Shown here one piece after another: positions 50,492 through 59,607 of a stretch of DNA of 64,000 nt (positions are counted from its first letter, which is position 1; the number at the start of each line of letters is the position of its first letter). Made by a program: the position numbers and the translations under genes. Source of the stretch: Fictibacillus enclensis (lineage in GTDB: Bacteria > Bacillota > Bacilli > Bacillales > Fictibacillaceae); NCBI RefSeq assembly GCF_001457035.1, contig NZ_KQ758617.1:186001-250000 (forward strand), in the 5' to 3' direction. Under the pieces are notes generated by a model that saw only the letters and a program-made list of their open reading frames with translations, did no database searches and had not been told where the DNA came from.

Positions 50492-50728
50492 TTAGCAGCT
50501 GCTGCTGCTTTCACAGCCGCCGTGGCCGTGACCGGACCAGCATGAACAGCCGATGATGATCAAGAGGATGAACAATACGATGATGATCGCAAATCCTCTT
50601 CCGCCGCCATAACCGTAACCGCCGTAACCGCCGCATCCGCCGCCATAACCATACCCATAAGAAGCCGTTGACACAGGTACGTTTAACGGAGCGTTAATTG
50701 GTGCATTAATCGGTGAGTTTGCATACAT
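50492..50728 (-). CDS. YjcZ-type Gly-rich membrane protein
   Basis: This 78-aa protein has an N-terminal Asn/Pro repeat ([14 protein letters not shown]), a Gly/Tyr stretch ([20 protein letters not shown]), and a hydrophobic helix [15 protein letters not shown] that is the hallmark of the YjcZ/sporulation protein family. It ends in a Cys/Ser/His-rich tail ([18 protein letters not shown]). The Cys/His tail is unlike the usual short YjcZ end and could bind metal (inference). AAAGGAGGAATTT precedes ATG 50728. Confidence 0.8.
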   Translation of the reverse strand: MYANSPINAPINAPLNVPVSTASYGYGYGGGCGGYGGYGYGGGRGFAIIIVLFILLIIIGCSCWSGHGHGGCESSSSC

Positions 50729-50881
50729 TTAAAATTCCTCCTTTAATATCCAATTCCAACATTCTCGATACAGTATATGTAGGAGGCATCACTCGGTCTG
50801 GACGTTTGCCTTGTTGGCAAGCCTAATTACCGTGCAATGAAAAACGCACACTTTAGGGGAAACCAAAAGCGTGCGTGCAGA

Positions 50882-51364
50882 TTACTGCGCGAGCTGTGCT
50901 TCTATTTCTTTTTTCATATCCTTCGGTGAGGTTTGAGGAGAATGGCGGGATACGACTGCTCCTTGTTTGTTCACCAGGAATTTGGTGAAGTTCCATTTAA
51001 TTGCCTTTGATCCTAAAATCCCGGGTGCTTCTCTGGTTAAGTAGGTAAAGAGAGGGTGTGCATGATCGCCTTTTACATCCACCTTGGCAAACATCGGGAA
51101 GGTCACTCCGTAATTCAACTGGCAAAATTCCTGGATTTCCTCTTCATTTCCAGGTTCCTGGCCAGCAAACTGGTTGCATGGGAACCCCAGGATCTCAAGA
51201 CCCTGATCTTTGAATTCATCGTAAAGCGCCTGAAGTTCCTTATATTGCGGAGTAAATCCGCACTTACTGGCTGTATTGACGATAACCAATACCTTACCTT
51301 CATACTCCTGAAGTGATTTTTCCTCGCCCATGATTGTCTTCGCATGATATTCGTAAACAGACAT
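50882..51364 (-). CDS. bsaA: Glutathione peroxidase-like thiol peroxidase
   Basis: This 160-aa thioredoxin-fold peroxidase of the GPx/BsaA type reduces hydroperoxides with a thiol donor. The peroxidatic Cys is in VNTASKCGFTPQY. The resolving region GFPCNQFAGQEPG carries the conserved Gln, and IKWNFTKFLV carries the Trp and Asn of the catalytic site. ATG 51364 follows GGGAGGATGCT; the longer start at 51397 is less likely. It is monocistronic. Confidence 0.92.
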   Translation of the reverse strand: MSVYEYHAKTIMGEEKSLQEYEGKVLVIVNTASKCGFTPQYKELQALYDEFKDQGLEILGFPCNQFAGQEPGNEEEIQEFCQLNYGVTFPMFAKVDVKGDHAHPLFTYLTREAPGILGSKAIKWNFTKFLVNKQGAVVSRHSPQTSPKDMKKEIEAQLAQ

Positions 51365-51606
51365 AGCATCCTCCCGTATGTACGTATTAACATTCATAGT
51401 AATAGTGTAGTAGTTTTATGGCCGAAAAGAAAATAAAACGCTTTCTTTTTCAGGGACTAATAGCATGGGACCAGGGTTGCTATTTAGTTACATGGAATCA
51501 TTTTATGGTCAACAAACAATAAAAGACAAAATATTCCTTCAATTCACTTTATACTGTAACTAACTTACATATTTTGCATAACAGTCGATTATTGGAGGCG
51601 ATAAAA

Positions 51607-53997
51607 TTGAAAAGTCGAAAGACAAAGAAAAAGCTCATAGCTGTGTCGATGGCTGCTGCCATTCTGCTGCCTTTGCAGCTAGCTACCGTCCATGCGGCCA
51701 GCCCTTCCACAACGGCAAAGAATGAAGCCATGGTGGTAAAAATCCATCTGAAGAACCGTGCGGACCTGGACAAACTACTAAGCTATGGAATTGATCTTAC
51801 GGAAAACCTTAACCAGCATGCAGGCCAGGGAATGGAAGCTGACGCTATCCTGACCAAAGAAGAGATTGAAATTTTGCAATTAAGAGGGTACAAGACGGAT
51901 GTTATTTCCACCCAGCATGAAATTCAAACCTTGAGGCAGGAGCGCCAATTTACGGTACAGCAGGAAAAAGACCTGGCAGCAGCCAAGGACAAGGTTACCA
52001 TTTTACGAGCCAACTATTTTACAAGCCAGGGCGGCAAATTCCTGTATGTCGAGGCGAAGACGGATGCAGGCTCTCTCAACTCAACCGTACTTACCGCAAC
52101 ATGGGACAAAGGAAAGAATACGGCATCTGGATCAGGTGGAACAGCAGCGCTTGAACGAATAGAGGACGCGGATGTCTATATGTATCATTCGATGCTGCTG
52201 CCAGTGGACACCCGTCCTTCAACCGTTAACATTACGAGCAGTCTTGGCGGCACCATGGAAGCAAAAGTGACTGATTGGATCGGTGGCAAAAAACCAACTC
52301 CAGGTAAACATTATGTATCGGATTTTACAGACCATTATATGACCCCAACCGAGCTCGATCAGCGGATCACCAAGCTGGCAAAGCAATTTTCCAGTATTGC
52401 GGAAATTGTGGAGCTGCCATATGAGACCAATGGTTACCGCAGAAAGGCACAGACAATAATTGGAGATCAGGCGAATCCCGCTTCGGCTGTCGTCATTACC
52501 TCGAAAAAGTGGGGCCATGAAGGCGGAAACAGCATCAGCCTCCAGGCAGTAAAGCAGGAGGGCGCAAATCTTCCGCTGTCCATTGATACAAAGGAAAACA
52601 CGATTGTTGTCAAACTGGCGACTGATCCCGCCGGACAAAGTTCGAGTAAAGCAAAAGACGTCATTCAAAAAATTAACGCAGAGGCAGGAAGTCTCGTTAC
52701 CGCCACCTCCTTTAGAGGCAGCAGTGGAGAAGGTCTTGTAGCCTCAACGGAAAAATTGAAGCTCACGGATGGCTTAAAAGCGCCGGAGTCGATTTCGCGC
52801 GAACCGCATACAATGAAAGCAATTCGGATCGGAAAACATCGGGATGGCTCGAAAGCCGGCGTTCTCCTTTATTCACAGGAGCATGCCCGTGAGTGGGTGA
52901 CACCGCTCGTATCCGTGGAAACGGCGGAAAGATTGCTCAGAAACTACAGTACAGACAAAGCGACACGCAAGTTGGTGAATAACCTTGATATTTTTATCGT
53001 CCCTTCTGTCAACCCGGATGGAGCCACCTATTCTTTTTATGATTATAACTGGCAACGAAAGAACATGACCAATCATTGCGGCCCCGAGAAATCGGACCCG
53101 GCTCTCCGCAATACATGGGGTGTCGACCTGAACCGCAATCACGGAACCGGTTCGGTGTATGATGGGTATCTTGGCTCTTCGACAGATTGTCAAAGCTCGG
53201 TTTACGGAGGACCTACAGAGCAGTCAGAACCCGAAGCCAAAAATTTGATCAGGCTGGCCGATGAAAATCCAAATGTGAAGTTTGCCATGAATGTCCACAG
53301 CTACGGCGGCTATTTCATGTGGCCTCCGGGAGCGTACAAAGCTCTTGGGAGGGAAACATTGCCGCGTCCGACTGCCGGACAGGAAGCCTTCTTCTGGAGC
53401 GCGTCGGAGCGGATTCTGCAGCAAATAAAGGAGTATCGCGGAACGACCATTTTGCCAGGACGCACGGGTCCTGTACCGGATGTGTTGTATTCTGCAGCTG
53501 GAAACTCGGCAGATGCCCTGTGGTATAACAATCGCATTTATGCATGGGATTTTGAGGTGGGCGCCGATTTATGGAACGCCCAGGAGAGAAAATGGGAGCC
53601 CGTGGGATTTCAGCCGCCTTTTGAGGAAGGACATGAAGAGGCAATGGAATTTGCCAACGGCCTGATCGGAATGCTGGATGTTGCCTATGATTACGAGCAT
53701 GACAAAAAAGCGCCAACTTCCAAGCTCCACGTGAAGCGCAGTATGGAAAATGCAACGCTTGAATTTTCGACGTCTGAACCCGCAACGATTTACTATACGA
53801 CCAATAACAAGCGGCCGACTTTCTCATCCAAAAAAATAAAAATCAGCGGTATTCGTGAAGGTGCAGAAAAACCGGTTCTTGAGCAGACGGCAACGGTGAA
53901 ATGGTTTGCCGTAGATGCGAGCGGCAATATCGAAAATCATTATAAACCTGAGGGAAAAAAAGATAACTACCGCTCCGAAACGGTGAAAGTCAAATAG
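51607..53997 (+). CDS. Secreted M14 zinc carboxypeptidase with inserted domain
   Basis: This 796-aa exported metallopeptidase starts at TTG 51607 (TGGAGGCGAT upstream). It has a signal peptide (KKKLIAVSMAAAILLPLQ, then VHAASP) and a prodomain-like N-terminus. The M14 domain has Zn ligands His426 and Glu429 in QEHAREW and His564 in MNVHSYGG, and catalytic Glu650 in WDFEVGAD. A ~115-residue insertion (about 285-400; TSKKWGHEGGNSISLQAV, ATDPAGQSSSKAKDVIQKINAEAG) splits the peptidase near its first strand. A C-terminal chitobiase/hexosaminidase-like beta domain (SEPATIYYTTNNKRPTF) is probably for substrate binding. It releases C-terminal residues from extracellular peptides. Confidence 0.92.
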   Translation: MKSRKTKKKLIAVSMAAAILLPLQLATVHAASPSTTAKNEAMVVKIHLKNRADLDKLLSYGIDLTENLNQHAGQGMEADAILTKEEIEILQLRGYKTDVISTQHEIQTLRQERQFTVQQEKDLAAAKDKVTILRANYFTSQGGKFLYVEAKTDAGSLNSTVLTATWDKGKNTASGSGGTAALERIEDADVYMYHSMLLPVDTRPSTVNITSSLGGTMEAKVTDWIGGKKPTPGKHYVSDFTDHYMTPTELDQRITKLAKQFSSIAEIVELPYETNGYRRKAQTIIGDQANPASAVVITSKKWGHEGGNSISLQAVKQEGANLPLSIDTKENTIVVKLATDPAGQSSSKAKDVIQKINAEAGSLVTATSFRGSSGEGLVASTEKLKLTDGLKAPESISREPHTMKAIRIGKHRDGSKAGVLLYSQEHAREWVTPLVSVETAERLLRNYSTDKATRKLVNNLDIFIVPSVNPDGATYSFYDYNWQRKNMTNHCGPEKSDPALRNTWGVDLNRNHGTGSVYDGYLGSSTDCQSSVYGGPTEQSEPEAKNLIRLADENPNVKFAMNVHSYGGYFMWPPGAYKALGRETLPRPTAGQEAFFWSASERILQQIKEYRGTTILPGRTGPVPDVLYSAAGNSADALWYNNRIYAWDFEVGADLWNAQERKWEPVGFQPPFEEGHEEAMEFANGLIGMLDVAYDYEHDKKAPTSKLHVKRSMENATLEFSTSEPATIYYTTNNKRPTFSSKKIKISGIREGAEKPVLEQTATVKWFAVDASGNIENHYKPEGKKDNYRSETVKVK

Positions 53998-54003
53998 CAA
54001 GGG

Positions 54004-54037
54004 AAAAGGCAGTGCACGACAAGTGCACTGCCTTTTT
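54004..54037. terminator. Bidirectional terminator
   Basis: The 14-bp stem AAAAGGCAGTGCAC / GTGCACTGCCTTTT with a 5-nt loop ends the carboxypeptidase gene (plus) and the MFS gene (minus). Confidence 0.93.
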
Positions 54038-55205
54038 AACCTGCTTCTGAAAAACGTTCAGCCCGGGCCCGATAGACCTGGTAAAGAACCAGGGCAATGA
54101 TTGATAACACGATACCTGAGATATAAGGCAGCCCTGCGGCTTTGGCAAACAGCCAGCCTCCAAGGGGGGGACCGATAATCCGCCCGAGTGAATCGAAGGA
54201 AGACAGCAGGCCGGTAACACTGCCGTGCCCCGAGGTGGAGGTTTTTGTCAGAAGGGCCGATACACTTGGCCGAATGACGCCATTGCCAATTCCGAAAATG
54301 GAAAGGAAAATAGCAGCAGTCGTGAAGCTGTGGACAAGAAGAATTAAGCCGAATCCGACTGCGGAGAGAACAATTCCCCCCTGAATGACCTTTCCTTCTC
54401 CATACTTTTTGGTTAAACGGCCAACAAGTCCCCCTTGCACAAGAGCGCCGGCAAACCCCATGATCATGAAGATGTATCCAAGGTGATTCGTATCAAGTCC
54501 CGCTTTCTTTGCGGCGAAATAAGCAAAGGTCGCTTCGAGCCCTGATAAAGAAAGTGAAATAAACAGCTGCAGAACAAAGAGAATCGAAACCTCGCCCTTG
54601 AACGCTTCCCACCTGGATGCGCCTTTTACATTTCCGGTTGTTCTCATGTCTTTCGGAAGTGATTCCTTTAATACAAAAAGAACCAGAAAGAACGTAATGA
54701 GCGAAGAAGCTCCGGCAAGATAAAAGGGAGTGTTCAGACTGGACTCGGAAAAAATACCGCCAATAGCCGGTCCGAAAATGAACCCAAGGCCAACGGCAGC
54801 TCCGACGATGCCCATGCCTTTCCCCCGGTTTTCAGGGGTTGTAATATCGGCCACGTAGGCCATCGTTGTCGGCATATTCGCTGAAGACAGAAGTCCTCCG
54901 GCAATGCGGGCCGCAAAAAGCATCCAAAGCTGGCTGGAGACAGCCATTAAAAAGAAAGAAACAGCTAATCCTGCAATCCCGATCAGCATAACCGGCTTTC
55001 GTCCAATCCGGTCGGAAATCCTGCCCCATACCGGGGCAAACAACAGTTGCATCAAAGAATATACAGCCATCAAAAAGCCGAGCTGAGCAGGACTTGCTCC
55101 AACCTTTTCCGCAAAAAAAGGAAGGACAGGAATAATGATCCCGAATCCAACCATTACTAAAAACATCACTAAAAATAAGATTGGCAACGCTTTTTTATTT
55201 TCCAA
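54036..55205 (-). CDS. MFS drug-efflux-type transporter
   Basis: This 389-aa proton-driven antiporter has twelve helices. VGFGIIIPVLPFFAEKVGAS is the DHA1-type TM1, FAPVWGRISDRIGRKPVMLIG carries motif A, and LGFIFGPAIGGIFSE carries the antiporter motif C. It belongs to the TetA/Blt-like group; the exported compound is unknown. The start is TTG 55205 with AGGGGGGATT upstream, since the longer ORF (55232) lacks a site. It is monocistronic and convergent to the carboxypeptidase. Confidence 0.88.
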   Translation of the reverse strand: MENKKALPILFLVMFLVMVGFGIIIPVLPFFAEKVGASPAQLGFLMAVYSLMQLLFAPVWGRISDRIGRKPVMLIGIAGLAVSFFLMAVSSQLWMLFAARIAGGLLSSANMPTTMAYVADITTPENRGKGMGIVGAAVGLGFIFGPAIGGIFSESSLNTPFYLAGASSLITFFLVLFVLKESLPKDMRTTGNVKGASRWEAFKGEVSILFVLQLFISLSLSGLEATFAYFAAKKAGLDTNHLGYIFMIMGFAGALVQGGLVGRLTKKYGEGKVIQGGIVLSAVGFGLILLVHSFTTAAIFLSIFGIGNGVIRPSVSALLTKTSTSGHGSVTGLLSSFDSLGRIIGPPLGGWLFAKAAGLPYISGIVLSIIALVLYQVYRARAERFSEAG

Positions 55206-55302
55206 TCTCAGAATCCCCCCTGATGAGATCATCCATCTTTTCTCTGATCTTTTATTAACTCTATTAACGTACCTCTTTTGTTTCTTTTAATCAACTTACT
55301 GC

Positions 55303-56217
55303 CTATACATTTTGAGGAACAGAGGCTTCTTTTATGTGTTCGGGAACCCTGCTTGTTTTTAAGAAAAGGTACAAGCCGGTGCAAACCAGAAAACCGCCGG
55401 CTCCCTGAAAAAGGGAGATGCTTTCATTCAGCATGAAATAAGCCAGGATGCTTGCCCCCACAGGTTCACCAAGGATATTGACGGAAATGGTGGTTGCACT
55501 CACATAATTCATCAGCCAGTTGAACAGGACATGCCCGAATACAGTTGGGATAATGGCCAGCAAACAGAAGATGAGCCAGTCGTGGCCACCATATCCAGTC
55601 ATGGGAATGCCGGCTGCCCCGTTATACAAAGCAAACACAAGGACAGCTGAAATAAACACGGCAAGACTGTAGAAAAAAGAAGGAATATGACGCAATAAGT
55701 GCTGTCCGATAAGCATATGTACAGCTACGGCAAGCGTTCCGAAAAGGGAAAGTAAGTCTCCTAGCAAGTTTTCCGCAGAAATCCCGATATCCCCCCATCC
55801 AATAAGAGCGGCCCCGCAAATTGCAATCGCCATTCCCATAAGGGAGGCAGAGGATGTGCGTTCTTTAAACAAGAAAAAAGCCCCGATTAAAACAAACACC
55901 GGCTGCAATGCCAGAATAATGGTAGAACTGGCCACCGTAGTCAGCTTGAGGGAGCCCATCCACAAAAGGAAATGAAGGGCAAGGAACGTTCCGGATAAAA
56001 AAAGAAGCAGCCAATGTTTTGGCTGAATCAGTTTAGCCTTCTTCCATTGATTTTTTGTAAATGGAAGCATGAAAAGAATCGTAAACAGCAGCCGGTACAT
56101 GCCCTGTACAGACACAGGGGCATCAGAGAGTTTCACAAAAATAGAAGAAAATGAAACGGCAATAATGCCGACAATGAGCGGAATAAAAACCGGAATGGGA
56201 CATTTTGTTTTTTCCAT
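55303..56217 (-). CDS. EamA-family (DMT) transporter
   Basis: This 304-aa membrane protein has ten helices in two EamA repeats (about 8-145 and 158-295). PVSVQGMYRLLFTILFMLPF, TTVASSTIILALQPVFVLIGAFF and YVSATTISVNILGEPVGASILAYFMLNE are typical of the drug/metabolite transporter superfamily. ATG 56217 has GGAGGCCTCC upstream. Such proteins export metabolites or amino acids; the substrate cannot be told. Confidence 0.88.
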   Translation of the reverse strand: MEKTKCPIPVFIPLIVGIIAVSFSSIFVKLSDAPVSVQGMYRLLFTILFMLPFTKNQWKKAKLIQPKHWLLLFLSGTFLALHFLLWMGSLKLTTVASSTIILALQPVFVLIGAFFLFKERTSSASLMGMAIAICGAALIGWGDIGISAENLLGDLLSLFGTLAVAVHMLIGQHLLRHIPSFFYSLAVFISAVLVFALYNGAAGIPMTGYGGHDWLIFCLLAIIPTVFGHVLFNWLMNYVSATTISVNILGEPVGASILAYFMLNESISLFQGAGGFLVCTGLYLFLKTSRVPEHIKEASVPQNV

Positions 56218-56324
56218 GGAGGCCTCCAGCATATACGCATTGATCTATAAGACTATAAGAAGTATACAAGATTTCTGCGAAAAAATATCATAAATACGAA
56301 AAGATTTTCCATCCGATCCAAATA

Positions 56325-56354
56325 AAGGCCGGCTCCACACGTGGAACCGGCCTT
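56325..56354. terminator. Hairpin next to the TspO-like pseudogene
   Basis: AAGGCCGG-TCCAC pairs with GTGGA-CCGGCCTT around a 2-4 nt loop. The T tail on either strand is poor, so termination strength is uncertain. Confidence 0.6.
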
Positions 56355-56373
56355 CTGGCGTTTCAGGAACTAT

Positions 56374-56870
56374 TTATTGTGCTCGTTGTTTATAAGAAAA
56401 GTTTCTCGTGAAAAGGCGGTAAAGCACATGAACGGCAAGTACGCCTGCGACCAGCAGGGCAGAAAGGCAAACATCCTTAAGTTCCGTCCGTTTCACAGCG
56501 ATCCCGATGAACGCCCATACAAAAACGAGTGAATAGAAATTGTCTCTGTTTCTTGAGGTGAAATAAAAGGGCAAGACGATCCCAACGATGAGCATGATAA
56601 CGGTCCAGGTAACATCGCTGAAGCCCTAACCGTTCGAATTATGAGAAACCAGGAACACGCCCGTATTGACGATTGTAGCTACAGACACCCAGCCGATATA
56701 AATCGAGAATGAAAGCCGGGTCCAAACGGAGAAGCAAAGTGGCCAACAGACCAAACATGATCAGCAGAGACAAGCCGACTTGCTCGTAATGCCAGGCAAA
56801 AATCCAGGCTGAATTAAAAAGGGAGTCCTGCCGCGCTGGCAATTAAACGTATCGTATCTGATTTCATCAT
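56374..56870 (-). pseudogene. Decayed tryptophan-rich sensory protein (TspO/MBR-like)
   Basis: The pieces on the minus strand are N-terminal MMKSDTIRLIASAAGLPF (from ATG 56870), then FNSAWIFAWHYEQVGLSLLIMFGLLATLLL in another frame, then VWTRLSFSIYIGWVSVATIVNTGVFL in a third. A TAG at 56628-56626 interrupts before GFSDVTWTVIMLIVG and a C-terminal SRNRDNFYSLVFVWAFIGIAVKR. Compared with the family of about 265 residues, roughly 80 residues are missing after the N-terminus. At least two frame changes, one stop and one deletion make it a pseudogene. Confidence 0.85.
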
Positions 56871-57011
56871 TAGTCTCTTTTCAGATGGCTGAGCATGTCT
56901 AAGTAGTACCCTTTTCAAAAAGGTTCAAGCGGATTCAAGGAATAAAGCATCCAAAAGAGAATATGTACTTCAGGCATGAAGTTAAAAAGGAAAGAGCAGG
57001 AGGGAAAATGT

Positions 57012-57746
57012 ATGAGAAAACTCGCAAATGGTGCAGCCATGCTCGATGTGAATGTGAACGGAATGTTGATTCATCCCGTCCTTGTATGGGACGAGAAGTC
57101 AGCCGTTTTGATCGACACAGGTGTGCCCGGCCAACTGCAGAACCTACGGAATGAAATGGAAACAGCAGGCGTTCACTTCCAAAATCTCACGCATGTTATT
57201 CTGACGCATCAGGATATTGACCATATCGGCAGCCTCCCGGAACTGCAGGAAGCACTTGGACAATCTCTTATTGTATACGCACATGAGACCGAACAGCCCT
57301 TTATTGAAGGCGATAAGCCTTTAATAAAAACCGATCGCAGCCGGCTGACTGATGAAGAATTTGAGGCTCTTCCCGAGATGGCAAAAGCGTTCTATGAAGT
57401 TCCGGCACCAGCTTCCAAGGTGCATATTCCGTTAAAAGGCGGAGAGGAACTTGAATTGGCAGGAGGCATATCTGTTATTTTTACCCCGGGGCATTCACCT
57501 GGCCATATCAGCCTCTATTTGAAAAAAAGTAACGTGTTGGTTGCAGGAGATTCAATGTACAGCATGAATGGTGTATTGTACGGGCCCCACAAGGAAACGG
57601 CGCTCGACTTGGAAGAGGCCGAGAAATCCATCCAGCACTACGCCGCTTATCATGTGGAACAGGTTGTTTGTTATCATGGGGGGCTCTGCAATGAAAATGC
57701 AGGGGAACAGCTCCAAAAATTGATCCATCAAACCCCAAGAGTATAA
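57012..57746 (+). CDS. MBL-fold metallo-hydrolase
   Basis: This 244-aa metallo-beta-lactamase fold hydrolase has the metal motif THQDIDHIGS (HxDxDH), TPGHSPGHISLY (His) and VAGDSM (Asp). All zinc ligands of the glyoxalase II-like branch are visible. GGAGGGAAAATGT precedes ATG 57012. The natural substrate is unknown; lactonase, thioesterase and glyoxalase-like activities are possible within the fold. It has its own terminator. Confidence 0.9.
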   Translation: MRKLANGAAMLDVNVNGMLIHPVLVWDEKSAVLIDTGVPGQLQNLRNEMETAGVHFQNLTHVILTHQDIDHIGSLPELQEALGQSLIVYAHETEQPFIEGDKPLIKTDRSRLTDEEFEALPEMAKAFYEVPAPASKVHIPLKGGEELELAGGISVIFTPGHSPGHISLYLKKSNVLVAGDSMYSMNGVLYGPHKETALDLEEAEKSIQHYAAYHVEQVVCYHGGLCNENAGEQLQKLIHQTPRV

Positions 57747-57786
57747 AAAAGAGCAGTCAGGGTCTTGGCCCTGGACTGCTTTTTTA
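57745..57786. terminator. Bidirectional terminator
   Basis: AAAAAAGAGCAGTC(A)GGG pairs with CCC(T)GGACTGCTTTTTT. It serves the MBL gene (plus) and the 57784 gene (minus). Confidence 0.88.
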
Positions 57787-58575
57787 ATTCGCTTTGTGGA
57801 CACTGCTGCTGACAAGTTCCCATTGCATAAATTTATATTTCCAGATCGAGTCGGCAAAGGCTACAGAATCGCCATTGGCAATTCCAGATATGCGCTGGAC
57901 GCCCCGCAGTTCAAATACACCGTCTCCGTTTACATCCACAGGGGTCAGCATACTGAATTTATTCGCCGAGACTTTAATCGGTTTAATGAGCGTTCCGTTT
58001 TTATACACCTCGGACGTTTCATATTTTTGTCTTCGTTCAGCCAGATTGATGGACGTAATTTTACCGGTGTTTTTAACCAAAATGGTAGCGTAATAACCGT
58101 CCGTAAACCGCCCGCTGATCCCGAGTGAAGAAGGAACCGGAATTTCCACTACATGATTGTTCTTTGATGAAACCAGATGAAAGACGGAAGTACCGCCCCT
58201 TCCGCCGGTTTCAGCTGAAATATAGGTTTCCGGAATACGGTCGCCATTAAAATCAAAGAATTGAATGTTTGGGTGATATCCTCCATCGTTTAAATTTAAC
58301 GTGGTAAAACGGCGGGTAGCCCCGTCTTGAAAGATCAGGAAAAGATTTTCCGAATATATATTTTCCTGCTTTTCCTTCTCACCCATTAGCGTAACAGTAT
58401 CGGGCTGTTTGTCTCCCGTCACATCCATTTTCCGCTGATCGATTACGAAAATGGATGATCCGCTTTTACTATCAATGTTTTCTGTCTGTGGGTCGAGCGG
58501 TGTGGCATGTATGGGTGAACCCGCAGTAATCAGCAGGATGAGGAAAAGAAGCAGATTAAAAAAGATGGACTTCAC
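57784..58575 (-). CDS. Exported protein with calcium-binding-like repeats
   Basis: This 263-aa protein starts at GTG 58575 (GGAGGCAAC upstream). The signal peptide is MKSIFFNLLLFLILLITAGSP, ending near IHA. Three D-x-(T/N)-G-D-x-x-x-(D/E) loops are visible: DVTGDKQPD, DFNGDRIPE and DVNGDGVFE, a pattern of FG-GAP/VCBS-type calcium-binding repeats. The rest is beta-rich. It is an extracellular protein of unknown function, common in spore-formers. Confidence 0.8.
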   Translation of the reverse strand: MKSIFFNLLLFLILLITAGSPIHATPLDPQTENIDSKSGSSIFVIDQRKMDVTGDKQPDTVTLMGEKEKQENIYSENLFLIFQDGATRRFTTLNLNDGGYHPNIQFFDFNGDRIPETYISAETGGRGGTSVFHLVSSKNNHVVEIPVPSSLGISGRFTDGYYATILVKNTGKITSINLAERRQKYETSEVYKNGTLIKPIKVSANKFSMLTPVDVNGDGVFELRGVQRISGIANGDSVAFADSIWKYKFMQWELVSSSVHKAN

Positions 58576-58729
58576 GTGTGTTGCCTCCTTTTTGCCTTCT
58601 TGGCTTTAATATGCGGAAAACATTGGCATATCATACCGGGATCAGTTGTTTTATGTAAAAAAAATGAAATGTATTTTACGGGTTAACCGAAGATCGAACT
58701 GGGTATAGAAGCGTAAGGAGGTTATAACA

Positions 58730-59002
58730 ATGAAACAAACAGCCAGTATGAAACCATGGATCCTAGTTGGGCTGGGCACCTCTGCAGCAGCGGTTTGGTT
58801 ATCAGCCAAGCCGAACAGAATCCGCACGAAATTAGCATTCAATAGCATCAAAAGAAAAATAAGGCCAGACTATTCCAGTAAAACAAAAGTGTTGCCTGTT
58901 GATAAAGGCGGCCATCCGGATCCGAGTGACTATGAAGATTCAAAAATGGTTTCCGAAGGTTCTGCCTATGGGGTCCAATATTTTAATGAAAAAAAGCAGT
59001 GA
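58730..59002 (+). CDS. Small membrane-anchored hypothetical protein
   Basis: This 90-aa protein has AAGGAGG upstream of ATG 58730. A single hydrophobic helix (PWILVGLGTSAAAVWLSA, about 9-26) is followed by a basic stretch (KPNRIRTKLAFNSIKRKIRPDY) and a polar tail rich in Asp, Ser and Glu. I do not recognise the family. It lies 107 bp before the next secreted protein gene. Confidence 0.7.
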   Translation: MKQTASMKPWILVGLGTSAAAVWLSAKPNRIRTKLAFNSIKRKIRPDYSSKTKVLPVDKGGHPDPSDYEDSKMVSEGSAYGVQYFNEKKQ

Positions 59003-59056
59003 AATAGTACAAAACCATTACGTTTTATTACAGCATCATGACATCAGCTAAGTTCG

Positions 59057-59101
59057 CCTCATCCGTATGTTATATTATGTTGAAATAATATACGGATGAG
59101 G
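59057..59101. promoter_or_regulatory. Inverted repeat that encloses the ribosome binding site
   Basis: CCTCATCCGTAT (59057-59068) and ATACGGATGAGG (59090-59101) are perfect 12-bp arms, with TATTAT/ATAATA extra pairing inside. The right arm contains the GAGG of the ribosome binding site before ATG 59110. It can act as an RNA hairpin hiding that site or as a dimeric repressor operator. Confidence 0.75.
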
Positions 59102-59109
59102 TGATTTAT

Positions 59110-59490
59110 ATGAAAGCAAAAATTTTCATCTTAACTGCAGTTTTTTTGCTGGTCACTTGTACGGCGTATGCAGCCGATTCCATCAGCTTGAAATCATCTG
59201 GCGGCGATAAAACATCATCTTCTGCTGCATTTGATGGCTCCTATGCTACCATTTCCATTAAAAAGACTTCGGGTAGCGGAAAAATCAAGCTGGAGCTTTG
59301 GAAAAAGCACTTATTCTTCATGGATGAAAAAGTTGGACAGACGGCATGGGTAAGTAGTAACGGAGTAGGTTACCAAAAAGTTTATAATCTCGAGGATTCC
59401 GGTAATTATTATCTTAAAGTAGTAGATTCTGGTAAAGCAGGCGGCAGTGGAATTGCCGTCAATTATAAAGCCACCTCATTTTTGCAATGA
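59110..59490 (+). CDS. Small secreted beta-rich protein
   Basis: This 126-aa protein starts at ATG 59110 with GAGGTGATTTAT upstream. The signal peptide is MKAKIFILTAVFLLVTCTAYAA. The mature part is Ser/Gly/Lys-rich with alternating hydrophobic strands (IKLELWKKHLFFMDEKVGQTAWV; YYLKVVDSG). No Cys bridges or known motif is seen. It is flanked by an inverted repeat over the ribosome binding site and a 40-bp perfect palindrome as terminator. Confidence 0.75.
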   Translation: MKAKIFILTAVFLLVTCTAYAADSISLKSSGGDKTSSSAAFDGSYATISIKKTSGSGKIKLELWKKHLFFMDEKVGQTAWVSSNGVGYQKVYNLEDSGNYYLKVVDSGKAGGSGIAVNYKATSFLQ

Positions 59491-59501
59491 GATACTTAGA
59501 A

Positions 59502-59545
59502 AAAACGGAAGCGAAGGTCTGCAGACCTTCGCTTCCGTTTTGTAG
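59502..59545. terminator. Terminator with 40-bp perfect palindrome
   Basis: AAAACGGAAGCGAAGGTCTG (59502-59521) is followed directly by its exact complement (59522-59541), with no unpaired base. It serves the secreted protein gene (plus) and could also serve the 59608 gene (minus). Confidence 0.9.
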
Positions 59546-59607
59546 TTGCTGACAAGAAGATTGGAAAAATGACAAAAGAAGAATATATCACTGTAATCTC
59601 TAGTCCG

